Source: Colletotrichum lupini (Eukaryota; Ascomycota; Sordariomycetes; Glomerellales; Glomerellaceae). Taken from it: a stretch of 64,000 bases of DNA. Of the stretch, positions 12,001 to 21,358 are shown piece by piece. Positions within the stretch are counted from its first letter, which is position 1; each line of letters starts with the position of its first letter. The translations under genes were made by a program, and so were the position numbers. The notes beneath the pieces were generated by a model, which had not been told where the DNA came from, made no database searches, and saw only the letters and a list, made by a program, of their open reading frames with translations. The stretch covers positions 1,488,001 to 1,552,000 of the forward strand of contig NC_064675.1 of assembly GCF_023278565.1 (NCBI RefSeq), in the 5' to 3' direction.

Positions 12001-13445
12001 TCTAATTAAAAATTACTTTACTTAATAAACTATAGGGTAATATTATATAAGTTAAATAGAAATTAAAAAACTTTAGAATTAATTTTAAAATATTAAATAG
12101 CTTTATAATTACGAGTAATACTAAGAATAAAAAGGAATCATAAATATAATTATAGTTTATTTTAAATTATTTATTAATAAGAATACTCGTTTTTATCTTT
12201 ATAATATACTAAGTTATTTATTATTATAAACTTTATTTTCTTATTAAACTATTATAATCTCGTTTTTCCTATCGTTTTTATCCTTTTTAACTTTTTTCTT
12301 AGCCTTTACCTCCTTCTTAACGATCTCTTTTTTTTACTTAACTAATAATTCCTATTTAATTTTTATCGTTAGTTTAATATTAATATTTATTAAAAGCCGT
12401 GTTTTTAGAACATTTTTATACGTTATTTTACCTAAAGTTTTAGTTATAATTAGCTTTATATAACCTTTTCCCTTTTTTACTAACTAAGGTTTAATAATTA
12501 ATAACTTAATTTTAGTTTAAAAAATAATAAAAAGTTAGTAATTATCTTTTTTATATAAAATCGCAGCTTTAAAAAAAATCTCTCTAAACTTATAGCTTTA
12601 TATACTACTTTATAGTACTTTAAAATATTATAAAAATTCTTTATATTAATTAAAAATACTATCTACTTTATTAAAAAAATTTATTAGTTTATTATAAAAT
12701 ATAAAATAATAAATCGTATTATATTTTAATATAAAATAAACGTTAAGAAGTAATTAAACTAAACTTTTTTAATAAACTTCTTAATAACTTAGATATTAAT
12801 ATAAATCGTTACTTAAAAACCGTTAAGTTCGTTTGTAAAAAAGGATACGTTATATAATATAATAAAAATATTAATTATTAATAATTATTTTAATTCCTTT
12901 TTTATTTATTAAATACTTCGTTCCCGCTTTTTTAAACTTATAAAAAGAGATTTTATTAATATTAAAGCTTATATATTTATACGTTCTTATTATATAAAAA
13001 GGGTAGAGCTTATATAAATATTATGATTAATTAGTCGTTTTAGAATAGCTTTATAAAAAGGTATCGTAACGTCGATTAGTTTAATAATATTTTATATAAA
13101 AATTAGAAATTATTATAAATCTATATTATAATATTTATAAACGAGCTATTAATTTAATAATTTAAATAAAAAGAAATTTTTATTTATAAAAGGGTAAAAA
13201 GTAGTAATTATTTTTATAATAAAGTTATAAAAAAAAAAAAAACTTTTATATTAAAATACGATATTACGCGATTTTATATATTATTATATAGTTTAATATA
13301 TTATAAAATTAAAGTATTTCTTAAGCTATAAATCTCTATAACCCCTATTTATAAGTTATTATACTAATCTAGACCCTATCCTAAGTAATAGGGTAACTAT
13401 AAAATACGATTTCTGCTTTAATATATAAAAAAAAGTGTTTTAGCA

Positions 13446-13467
13446 GAGTGCCTCTTGCAGTCTGCCG
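13446..13467 (-). repeat. Right terminal inverted repeat of the 6.8-kb element
   Basis: 22 bp, exact reverse complement of 6682-6703. Unique, non-RIPped sequence resumes immediately outside. Confidence 0.85.
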
Positions 13468-13469
13468 TA

Positions 13470-13891
13470 CCTTAGCACATCTTAGGGGATCGGGCAACCC
13501 GACATCCCATAACGAACCAGTGAGACCACTGTACTTATTCCCCGCTATCCCTACATGCGATTTGGCACTGACAGAACCTTACTTGATTGCTCTTTAGGCT
13601 TGACTCAGCGCCAGATTCGAAATTAAATCCTGTTGAGTAGAAATCATAGAGGTCTTTCTTTTTAACTCATCTTTAGCTGAGCACATGATTGAGTCCAGTC
13701 TGTGTTATAGTTTATTTGTCGCAGATTATATCGCTGAATACGAACAGCGCTGGGTATCAGTCTGCACACGTCTCATTATTACGAGTGTCAACTCGTGAGC
13801 AGCTTGGCAGCGAATTATAATAAGGGCAGCACGCATTCAAGAAATTCGCACGCCGCGACGAGTCCCGACAGTCCTAAAACAAGTCTTCATC
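13470..13891. other. Intergenic, upstream of the secreted Gly-rich gene
   Basis: Non-repetitive sequence with normal base composition and no gene. Expected to hold the promoter of the gene starting at 13892/13913. Confidence 0.4.
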
Positions 13892-14323
13892 ATGCATTCA
13901 AGTCCGACTATCATGAAACACCATACAGATCTCAACGGCCTACGAGCTGCAGCGGCAGCTTTTCTATTTGTACAAGGTGCCAGCGCTGGCAAGATTTACT
14001 GTGCCGACGTACAAGAGAAAGTTGTAGCCGAAGCCAACTGCGACGGCCAAGCAACTCCCGGAACGTACTACATGTTCAACAGCCAAGAAGAACACGCCAT
14101 CGGCTCGAAAGTCGACTTAAAGAACGCACAAGTATACGACAGCGCCGACGCTTTCGAAAAGCGGCACGAACTGTTCCCGGCCGATATTCCATTACAAGAA
14201 TTCGAATCCGATGGCTTTGGAAAACGCGCGTGTCGAGTTGGCGGTGTTGGTGGAGGCTATCGCGGTGGTGTATTCGTGCCATACTACGGCGGTCGGGTAA
14301 TTAGCGGGGGGGTTGGTGGTTGA
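13892..14323 (+). CDS. Hypothetical secreted protein with Gly/Tyr-rich C-terminus and two Lys-Arg sites
   Basis: Single-exon ORF of 143 residues; the second in-frame ATG at 13913 (MKHHTDLNG) gives a more ordinary signal peptide ending in GASAG and may be the true start. The mature part begins KIYCADVQEKVV, has cysteines at 37, 50 and 114, and ends in a GGVGGGYRGG-type low-complexity tail. Two KR pairs (residues 90-91 and 111-112) are possible Kex2 cleavage sites, the second just before the Gly-rich tail. No family recognised. It is the first intact gene after the 6.8-kb transposon block. A cell-wall or effector-like role would be a guess based only on secretion and size. Confidence 0.6.
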   Translation: MHSSPTIMKHHTDLNGLRAAAAAFLFVQGASAGKIYCADVQEKVVAEANCDGQATPGTYYMFNSQEEHAIGSKVDLKNAQVYDSADAFEKRHELFPADIPLQEFESDGFGKRACRVGGVGGGYRGGVFVPYYGGRVISGGVGG

Positions 14324-15030
14324 AAATTGCAGGCGTCGTTGTCTGAAGATTGAGCAAAGAGTGAATGCCGCGAGCTTGGTGAGGCATGTATACTGTGTTT
14401 CTTAATTGTATTCTTGGCAGGCACATCGGTTGCCACCTGATCAGTCCCATCCACGGTCTTCATCGTCTGGCTTGTGCCAGTATTCGGAAGCGTATTAGTG
14501 AACAGAATTCCAGGCTATCGCCTGTTCCTGTCTACAGACATTCACGGACTCCATGAGCCCAGCAAATGTTCAAAAATGGAGAACATCAGGTATCCGCTGA
14601 TCACCATTGACAAAAGCAGTGCCCTCATCCAGCTCTCGCTAGGTAGGATTATCTAGACGGCACAGAGGTGGCCTTACTCGTTATGGAATTGTCAACCTAA
14701 AGTAGTAGGTTCCGCCCTACATCACATAACGCCATTTGCGTCGGGTCGATGGAAACCTCAACAGCTGAGCCTTTCACAGCAGTTGCGCAAAGTTGTACTA
14801 AGCGCTCCAGCACAGTTTGTCTGGACCGAATGTCTCGGACATAGGCTCGTCGTATCCCCATAGCGTCGATCGGCTCAACGGATGCAACCAAGCCAGGCTT
14901 GGCTGTCGGTGATTTTCATCAGCCATCGCCGAAAATAGTGGATACCGACACCGAGAATAGTGGGTCTCTTCGCCGAAAACACAGAAACATGGCATGTAAG
15001 GCAACATGAATACAGGCCTTGAAGTTCTGA
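14324..15030. other. Intergenic
   Basis: Short overlapping ORFs only; no protein family, RNA gene or strong repeat recognised. Confidence 0.4.
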
Positions 15031-15038
15031 GATACGCA

Positions 15039-15045
15039 TATAAAA
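15039..15045 (+). promoter_or_regulatory. TATA box candidate for the alpha/beta hydrolase
   Basis: TATAAAA about 130 bp before the ATG, followed by a C/T- and CA-rich leader ending ACAGATCACAATGG, typical of well-expressed fungal genes. Confidence 0.45.
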
Positions 15046-15171
15046 ACTACCTTTACCACTTGATTCTGCAGAGAGATTATCTGTTGCAAAATCATCAGCA
15101 TCTACACATCAATTTCCCACTCTATTATTCAACTACTCCATCTCACCAATCCATCATCTTTACAGATCACA

Positions 15172-16161
15172 ATGGGTGTCCACGGCCGCTACACTACTGA
15201 GAAGGTTACCTACCCGTCTCATGGAGAGACCATCGCTGGTATTCTCTACAAGCCTCAAGGCATCACCAACCCGCCCGGAATCGTGGTCCTAGGCCCCTAT
15301 TCGTTTGTCAAAGAGCAAGCTCCGTTGCAGTATGCCACACGACTGGCTGACGAAGGCTACGCGGCCTTGATCTTCGACCCACGCACTGTCGGAGAGAGCA
15401 CCGGCCAGCCACGCCGCTTGGAAAACCCTGTGATGAAGAACGAAGACGTGGTCTCCGGTCTCGATTATCTCGCTGGTAGGGGCGACGTGGATGCAAAGAG
15501 ACTATTCCTCGTAGGCGTCTGTCAGGGAGGCCCCGAGTGTCTTGATGTGGCGTCCTACGACGACTGCGTTGTCGCTGTTGCTTCCGTCACGGGATACTAC
15601 CGCGACCGCGAAACGGATATCTGGATGATCTGCTCGGGGTGTGTCAATGTCGAGCCAGGTGTTGACGTAGGAGCTTTGAAGATGCCTACACCTGAGCAAG
15701 GAGAAGCCCTCTACGATGCGCGCATCAAACGAGCCAAAGAGGCCAAAGCCCTGTACGAAAAGACCGGGGAAGTCATCTACCAACCTCTTGTCGACCCCAA
15801 AGCTGCGGACCCGAACGTTGGCTCTCTTGCCGGGCTTCCAGGACCGATCGTATGGTCGTGGTATGGCCCCTGGACCTTGAAGGGTTTCGAGAATCGGTAT
15901 GCGGTCATGAGCGATTTGGACCATTTTGGCTATTCCACGGTCGATGGTGTGTCCAAGCTCACTAAGCCAGCTTTGGTAATTCATGGTGATAATTGCATGA
16001 ATGCCGCTGCAGCCAAGAGACATTATGAGTCGATCCCGACGAAGGAGAAGAAGCTGATTTGGGACGCTGATATCTCGCACTTCCAGCACTACGAGCAGCC
16101 GGATATTGTGGATAGGAACGTTGGTGAGATCGCGGCTTGGTTTGGACAGACAAAGGTGTAA
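15172..16161 (+). CDS. Alpha/beta hydrolase with Cys nucleophile elbow (dienelactone-hydrolase / polyketide-transferase-like)
   Basis: Intact single-exon protein of 329 residues with the alpha/beta-hydrolase layout. IVVLGPYSFVKEQ and FDPRTVGEST form the N-terminal strands, the nucleophile elbow is GVCQGG with Cys117, an acid candidate lies in VIHGDN (Asp273), and the catalytic histidine is His303 or His306 in ISHFQHYEQ. A G-x-C-x-G elbow instead of G-x-S-x-G is known in dienelactone hydrolases and in fungal enzymes of the polyketide-transferase type found in secondary-metabolite clusters. No signal peptide, so probably cytosolic. It lies 561 bp upstream of a Zn2Cys6 regulator on the same strand; joint regulation is possible but unproven. 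Substrate unknown. Confidence 0.85.
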   Translation: MGVHGRYTTEKVTYPSHGETIAGILYKPQGITNPPGIVVLGPYSFVKEQAPLQYATRLADEGYAALIFDPRTVGESTGQPRRLENPVMKNEDVVSGLDYLAGRGDVDAKRLFLVGVCQGGPECLDVASYDDCVVAVASVTGYYRDRETDIWMICSGCVNVEPGVDVGALKMPTPEQGEALYDARIKRAKEAKALYEKTGEVIYQPLVDPKAADPNVGSLAGLPGPIVWSWYGPWTLKGFENRYAVMSDLDHFGYSTVDGVSKLTKPALVIHGDNCMNAAAAKRHYESIPTKEKKLIWDADISHFQHYEQPDIVDRNVGEIAAWFGQTKV

Positions 16162-16722
16162 ATCAACGAGTCTAAGTCTTCAATAAAACTAACTCATCTT
16201 GATCTTGCCATCTGCAGTTGATGATGCAGGCAGAACCTTCAAATTGGTGACAAACTCGTGATACTTAATTAAAATGGTGAGAGTACGTATTAGCACCGTG
16301 TTCATTGTAAGCTTCTACTCACAATCCTGTGAACAATCAGCAAAGGCATCAAAAATAAGAGATTGCGTTGCCATGGGGCGTTGAACGGCAGCAGTAGGCG
16401 CCACTAATGTTACCGGAATTTCCTTTTCGCGCGGTATCCGAACTTTGTGGACGATGATAGTTGTTGTAATAAGCGCAAAACCAGCCGATCAGCCGATGGC
16501 AAAATCCTTCCATCCGGGCAAAGCTGCCGACGTCCTGTGCAAGCCGCCCGCGGTCTCCCTTACCAATTACCGGAAGGGGGAACTGGCTTTAAGTTTGGCC
16601 GAGTGGCCTGTGCATGTGCGATTATGTAAACAGGGATCGGTCCTCATACAAATCCCCTCAGCGCCAGCGATGTGTCGATCAACCCCTCAACTCTCTTCAT
16701 ATGCTGAGCTAGGCTTTTCATG
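16162..16722. other. Intergenic between hydrolase and regulator
   Basis: Contains the 3' flank of the hydrolase and the promoter of the regulator. Small ORFs here (from 16445) show no domain and are not called. Confidence 0.4.
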
Positions 16723-18834
16723 ATGTATAGCTGGGGAGTTGATACTTCCAGCGCCCGCCCATCGCACAGGCAGAAGCGCCTGGTGATCTCATGTTCAGAA
16801 TGTCACAGACGCAAACAGAAAGTAAGCTTTTTGGTTGGCAGGTAGCTTACCTTGGTCTGATTAGCACCAGTGCGATCGACAGCATCCGTGTTTTCATTGC
16901 TCTCGACGAGGCAAGCCTGTATGGCCCTTTCCCCCACGAGTGTGTTGAACTACACTTACAAAATTTAGGGACTTTGCCGTTATGAGTATACCGAACAAAA
17001 ATACGTGGGTGCTGAGAAATTGGCAACTCAACCCAGAACAGCCCCAGATCTGTCAACAAGTCCATCCCAGTCGTCATCCGACAACACGCCTGGTGGAGAG
17101 GAGACGTCCGTCACTGCTCATGAGCTATCCAAACGACTTGGTTACTCTGTCAATGTCAAAGGGACCCTTGAGATTGTTTCCCAACTCGGGGCATTGAGCC
17201 ATGACTCAGCCTCCCGTGGTGGAAGGCCACGGAACCATGATGCGGCAGTTCACTATGTGAAACTCGTAAGGAAGATACCACAAAGGGAGCACATTAATAT
17301 CCTCGTGGAATCGTTCTTCAACAATGTTGCATGGCAATACGATGTTATTGATTACTCAAGGTTCCGGGACGAGCTATCAAACTGGAATCACATCTCCTCC
17401 GCAACGTTGAATCTGGGCCCCGAGAACTTGTCTGTCAGCATCCGGGCCTTCCCTGCTTTACTCCTTCAGGTTCTTGCACTCGCATTGCAATTCCACCCTG
17501 ATGAAAACGACGAAGCACTGCAGGGCCTCAAGTACGCACCTGATATCGACTTTGCCGACCTGGCGGCAGATTATAGCAGTGTGGGCCATCAAATCATGGT
17601 GATGCTTGGGAGTAAAGACATCTCTCTCAACAGAATTCGGGCTGGACTGATGGAGGCATTTTTCGAGAAGAGCAATGGCTCAGTTATCGAAGCCTGGCAC
17701 ACACTTGGAAGAACGATCCGAGACGCCCAAGAACTTGGCTTGCACACACGTAGTGTTTGGGAGACAAGTCCGCCTGCCGAACATGATATACAAAATCCGG
17801 TATTCCCACTGGAGAAGAAATTGTGGTTTATGTTGCATCTCTGGGACGCGCACATGGCTGTTGTTCTCGGGAGGCCCATGACGACCAGATTGGACTCGAG
17901 CTGCGTGCCCAAGGTGACGAGCCTGACAGTTGCGCCGCATCCGTCAGACTTAGACGACGTAACGATATCCCCATTCGACTTCATGGTATGTGGCTATCAT
18001 GCTGCTTACAGGTATCTACAGGATATCCACGATCTTGGGGTTGAGAACAAGGATGCGCAAGAGACCGTTCAGAAAATACACAACGCCGTGATCAGCAATA
18101 TTTCCAAACTCCCGGCATGGGCAACCTCTGCAACTCCGGTACTCGACGGCAGATACCCTTGGCTCCCTGCGGCTCGCGAGACACTCATTACTGAGGTCTA
18201 TTTTTTCCTGCTCGCACTGCATCGCCCTTTCATAACCACACTATCTGCAAGTCGAGTAGAGGCACACACGACCGCGCTGAAGATGCTTGCGTCACAAAGC
18301 AGGCTGTTCGAACACGCGGGGGCTTTAATTTATAGGGGATTCGCTCTTGTCTTCTCTATATTCGATGCCATGGTTCTAGTGGCAGCAACCTACATTCGAG
18401 CCCCGGATGATGCGCAACATCTTCTGGCAGAATCGGTGAACCGCTTGGAATGGGGCTTGGCAAGGCTAGATGCAATGAGGCCGCGGAATGCCATGGCAGG
18501 ATTCGCTTATGATGTCGTACTGGCGCTCTTTCGAAAAATGATGAACGGATTCTCCTCCCCGGACCCTACTTCTCTGGGAAACAATGAGCCTGAAAGCCAG
18601 TTCAGAGCTGTGGAGGCGCTGCCTCGGAATCACACTGCACAAGTCGCCTCAAGTCTTGAGCAGAATTCAAACGACGCAACAATGCAACAATCACCATACG
18701 ACTTCGTCTCCCAGGACCTGTTACTTGGAGAGATCTTTCCTGCTGAGTGGCAAGAGATAACCATTACTGAAGCTGAGAATTACGGGGAAGCATTTCCCGA
18801 CAGTCTGTGGCAATTAATGGACGAGCTCACTTAG
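16723..18834 (+). CDS. Zn(II)2Cys6 transcription factor with fungal-specific regulatory domain
   Basis: Exons 16723-16821, 16871-16918 and 16969-18834 give 670 residues. Exons 1-3 rebuild an exact binuclear zinc cluster: Cys24, 27, 34, 40, 43 and 52, spacing C-x2-C-x6-C-x5-C-x2-C-x8-C, with the usual basic HRRKQK before Cys34. Intron 1 (49 bp) falls right after HRRKQK, a common place in this family; intron 2 (50 bp) falls before the last cysteine. The large exon carries the middle homology region (around LVESFFNNVAWQYDVIDYSRF, AWHTLGRTIRDAQELGLH, KKLWFMLHLWDAHMAVVLGR), which matches Fungal_trans-type regulators. A nuclear DNA-binding activator or repressor. The neighbouring hydrolase gene is the obvious first candidate target. 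Without the two small exons the protein would appear to lack both a start codon and its DNA-binding domain. Confidence 0.88.
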
Positions 18835-19035
18835 CGAACGCGACTCTCGAGTGCATACCAAGCTTTTGGCTGTTGAATATCAGATAGCTGGCGAGCTTGG
18901 TTGAAAATTTGGCAGCCTAGGTCTGGATGAGCAGCATAGCCCAAGTCAATAAAGAAAATGGCACATTGGATTCATGGGCCTATTTTGATCACGACTCGAT
19001 AGAAAACCAATCATCGACATTTGAGGTAATCTTTC
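18835..19035. other. 3' flank of the regulator gene
   Basis: Non-coding as far as seen; a 99-residue ORF from 18927 runs into the inverted-repeat element and has no family resemblance. Confidence 0.4.
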
Positions 19036-19224
19036 ATCCCATCGACTGCGAGATAACGTCAGTACATGAGTACTTCTCGGGAGGGGAAGTAGCAAATCGT
19101 ATATTATTCCATGATTATCCGTCTAGAACCCGTCTCAATTCCGCCCGGTGCAACCAACCAAGAAGCTCCCCGTTGAAGAAAACTGGACGTGCATGTACTG
19201 GCGTTATCTCGCAGTCGATGGGAT
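19036..19224. mobile_element. MITE-like inverted-repeat element (189 bp)
   Basis: An arm of about 34 bp, ATCCCATCGACTGCGAGATA and on to CAGTACATG, at 19036-19069 recurs in reverse complement at 19191-19224 with one internal difference (T/C). The ~120 bp between shows weaker complementarity (CTTCTCGGGAGGGG against CTTCAACGGGGAG). No coding capacity. A clear target-site duplication is not visible; the arms may extend a few bases through a T/C mismatch. Size and structure fit a non-autonomous DNA transposon or a strong hairpin. No related full-length element is in the window. Confidence 0.6.
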
Positions 19225-19538
19225 AAATAAGTGTAAAGACGATGTAGGCATATTGTATCAACTATCTAAAGGATAGGGTTGTAGTCTATAAGTACAAAAG
19301 AGAAAATAGGGTTATGTACTAAGATAAGAAGATACTCGTCTGAATGCAGGGTATTGATACAGAATATTGATGAGGTGCCAATTAGTTACAATGAATAGTA
19401 GAATAGGATTAATGATCAAAGATCATGTCCATCTTTGCAGCTCCCCGTAACCTGCATGTGCCGTGATTTACGCGAACCGTACTGCATGGCCCTTGTAGAA
19501 TTTAATCTCCAAAGTTCCAGCCAAACTCAGAAGAACTT
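19225..19538. other. Intergenic, convergent 3' flanks
   Basis: AT-rich sequence between the regulator (plus) and the BBE-like gene (minus); nothing else seen. Confidence 0.4.
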
Positions 19539-21358
19539 TTAAGCAGGAAGCTTGAAGCCGGTCTTGCGGAGGTTCTGGAAGACATGCTCGGGATCGTACT
19601 CCTCTGAGACTGACTTGAGGAAATCAATTGTCTCCTGGCCATGGGTCGAGAGCGGGTCTTGGTCCTTCCATGCGTAGTTGAGGTACTTCCATTCCTTGTA
19701 CGCCTCAATCTCCTTGGCGTACTCATCGATGGCGGCACGGAACTCGAGGGCAAAAGGGAGGATCAACTTCTGGTTCGCAGGGGTATCGACAGTCAAGGCA
19801 ATGAGCCACATGATGGTAGGGCCATCCGCAACAACACTCTCCAGGCCGAGTGAGTTTCCGCCGTTATCGAGGCCGTGCTTGACGATGGATTGGGTGACGG
19901 GCTGGAACTGGACAAGGACGTTGAAGTCGGACTCGGGCGCGGCTTCCTTCATCTTGGCTGAATATTCTTTCAGCTTGGTGTCGATGAAGTCCATGATACG
20001 GAAATCATTGGTGGTCTGGCCAACCATCCAATTTGCGCTGTAACATAGTGTCAGAACCGCCTCGTGGGTCTTGCTACGAAGAACAACTTACTACAGGCCC
20101 AAGGGAGTGGGACCAGTGAACTCCGGAACGAGCTCGGCGACAGTACCAACACGGACAGTGCTGGAGATGTTGGGGATCGCGTAGTAGTCGTCGAAAGCAG
20201 GCGCGTCCATGTTGGCTTGGACGTTGGTCAGGATAGATCGCAAGCTGAAGCCGGTCTTATCGTAGTATAGAGCGACAATGTTTTGGCTATAGGGGTCATT
20301 GTCCATGTTGTTGGCAAATTTCAGGTAGGCGTTGAAGACGTTGTCTCTCTCTGTGAGGTTGTAGCTCACGAAGCCACCTGACATTTGTGCCGAGTCAACA
20401 GTACCTATAGGGGATGTATTAGTGAAGAACACCATATTATAGTATGAGCAACTTACGAGCATCGATTCTAGTGACGAATCCAAAGTTTCCTGAACCTCCC
20501 TTCAGGGCCTTCCAGAGATCTGCGTTCTCGTTTGCATTGGCGTTCACAACGGAACCATCCCCAAGCACAACCTCAAAATTGGTAACCGAATCGCAAGCAA
20601 AGCCATGAGAGTTGGTGTGGAAGGAGTACTAAGATCTTAAGTATTAGTAAATCTTCGAGATATTTGAGACGGCGACGGTTTATGAGACGCCAAATTGGGT
20701 TCACTTACACCGCCACCCGTTGTGAAACCGCCAACACCGACAACTGACGCTCTTCCACCAACAGCAGCAACGCCATAGGGATCAAGGGTAGAGAAGACCC
20801 TTTCCCAGTCTGAGCCAGGCTGGATTGAAGCAATCTTTGTTCCTTCATCGTATGTCGTGGTGTTCATGTAACCTGGAGAAAAGCGTTTGTCAACACATGA
20901 TGCGTCCCATGTCATGGATTATCAGTTGGAGTGCTTACCAAAGTCGATGGTGACACCCTTCTTGACACCATTGGATCCAGTGAAAGCCGAGTGAGCACCA
21001 CTGCGGATGCCAAAAGGACATTGGTTTCTATTCAAGATCTTTGCGATCTTCGTCACGTCCGAGGTGCTCTCGGGCAACACCATGCACCAAGGAGCTTGAG
21101 CAGCATTGGCAGAGTAGTATGTCTCTAACCGCGCATCGTAGAATGAGTTGTCCTTTGAGTAGACCTTGCGTTGAAGGTCTTGATCTTGGGCAAGAGCAGA
21201 GCACTGTATGGGGCCAAAGTTAGAAATGATCGCCAGTGGGAGTGGATGAGAGGGGGGAAGGGAGGGTGACGTACACACACGCAGTGAGGACTGCGACCCC
21301 TTGCTGAGACAGTCGAGGTAGCCAAGGCCAAGATCGACAAACCCGTTGAGAACCTCAT
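19539..21358 (-). CDS. Secreted FAD-linked oxidoreductase, BBE-like (Berberine Bridge Enzyme family)
   Basis: Six exons (21358-21275, 21203-20939, 20872-20709, 20628-20457, 20404-20092, 20037-19539) give 498 residues in one frame with GT-AG introns of 52-80 bp. A signal peptide (RFSTGLSILALATSTVSA) leads into the PCMH FAD-binding domain: WCMVLPESTSDV, FGIRSGAHSAF with the likely flavin-linking His99, and ASVVGVGGFTTGGG. The C-terminal substrate domain ends with the family signature NYAWKDQDPLSTHG and YDPEHVFQNLRKTGFKL. The position that carries a second, cysteine-linked FAD bond in bicovalent members is Ala here (GVAAVGG), so a single His-FAD bond is expected. Such enzymes oxidise sugars or secondary-metabolite alcohols with O2; the substrate is not predictable. 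A GT-rich repeat lies just upstream of the start. Confidence 0.9.

Larger units (their letters stand above)
6682..13467. mobile_element. Large RIP-degraded TIR element (6.8 kb) of unassigned class, hosting a nested Fot1/pogo element
   Basis: A perfect 22-bp inverted repeat, CGGCAGACTGCAAGAGGCAC plus TC, sits at 6682-6703 and in reverse complement at 13446-13467. The similarity continues with few changes for about 10 bp inward. Both ends are flanked by TA (6680-6681 and 13468-13469), consistent with a TA target duplication. Everything between is extremely AT-rich with no long ORF, as after heavy RIP. A complete Fot1-like element is nested at 7249-9087. The remainder, about 4.9 kb, is longer than usual for Tc1/mariner-type elements, and I could not recognise its coding content. 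It may be a single large DNA transposon or contain further nested insertions. Confidence 0.65.

Noticed and set aside
13795..14304. 169-residue plus-strand ORF
   Set aside because: Alternative frame of the secreted Gly-rich gene; Arg/Ser-rich shadow without signal peptide.
15502..16089. 195-residue minus-strand ORF
   Set aside because: Antisense shadow of the alpha/beta hydrolase.
17589..17984. 131-residue minus-strand ORF inside the Zn2Cys6 regulator
   Set aside because: Antisense to a conserved coding region, with no motif.
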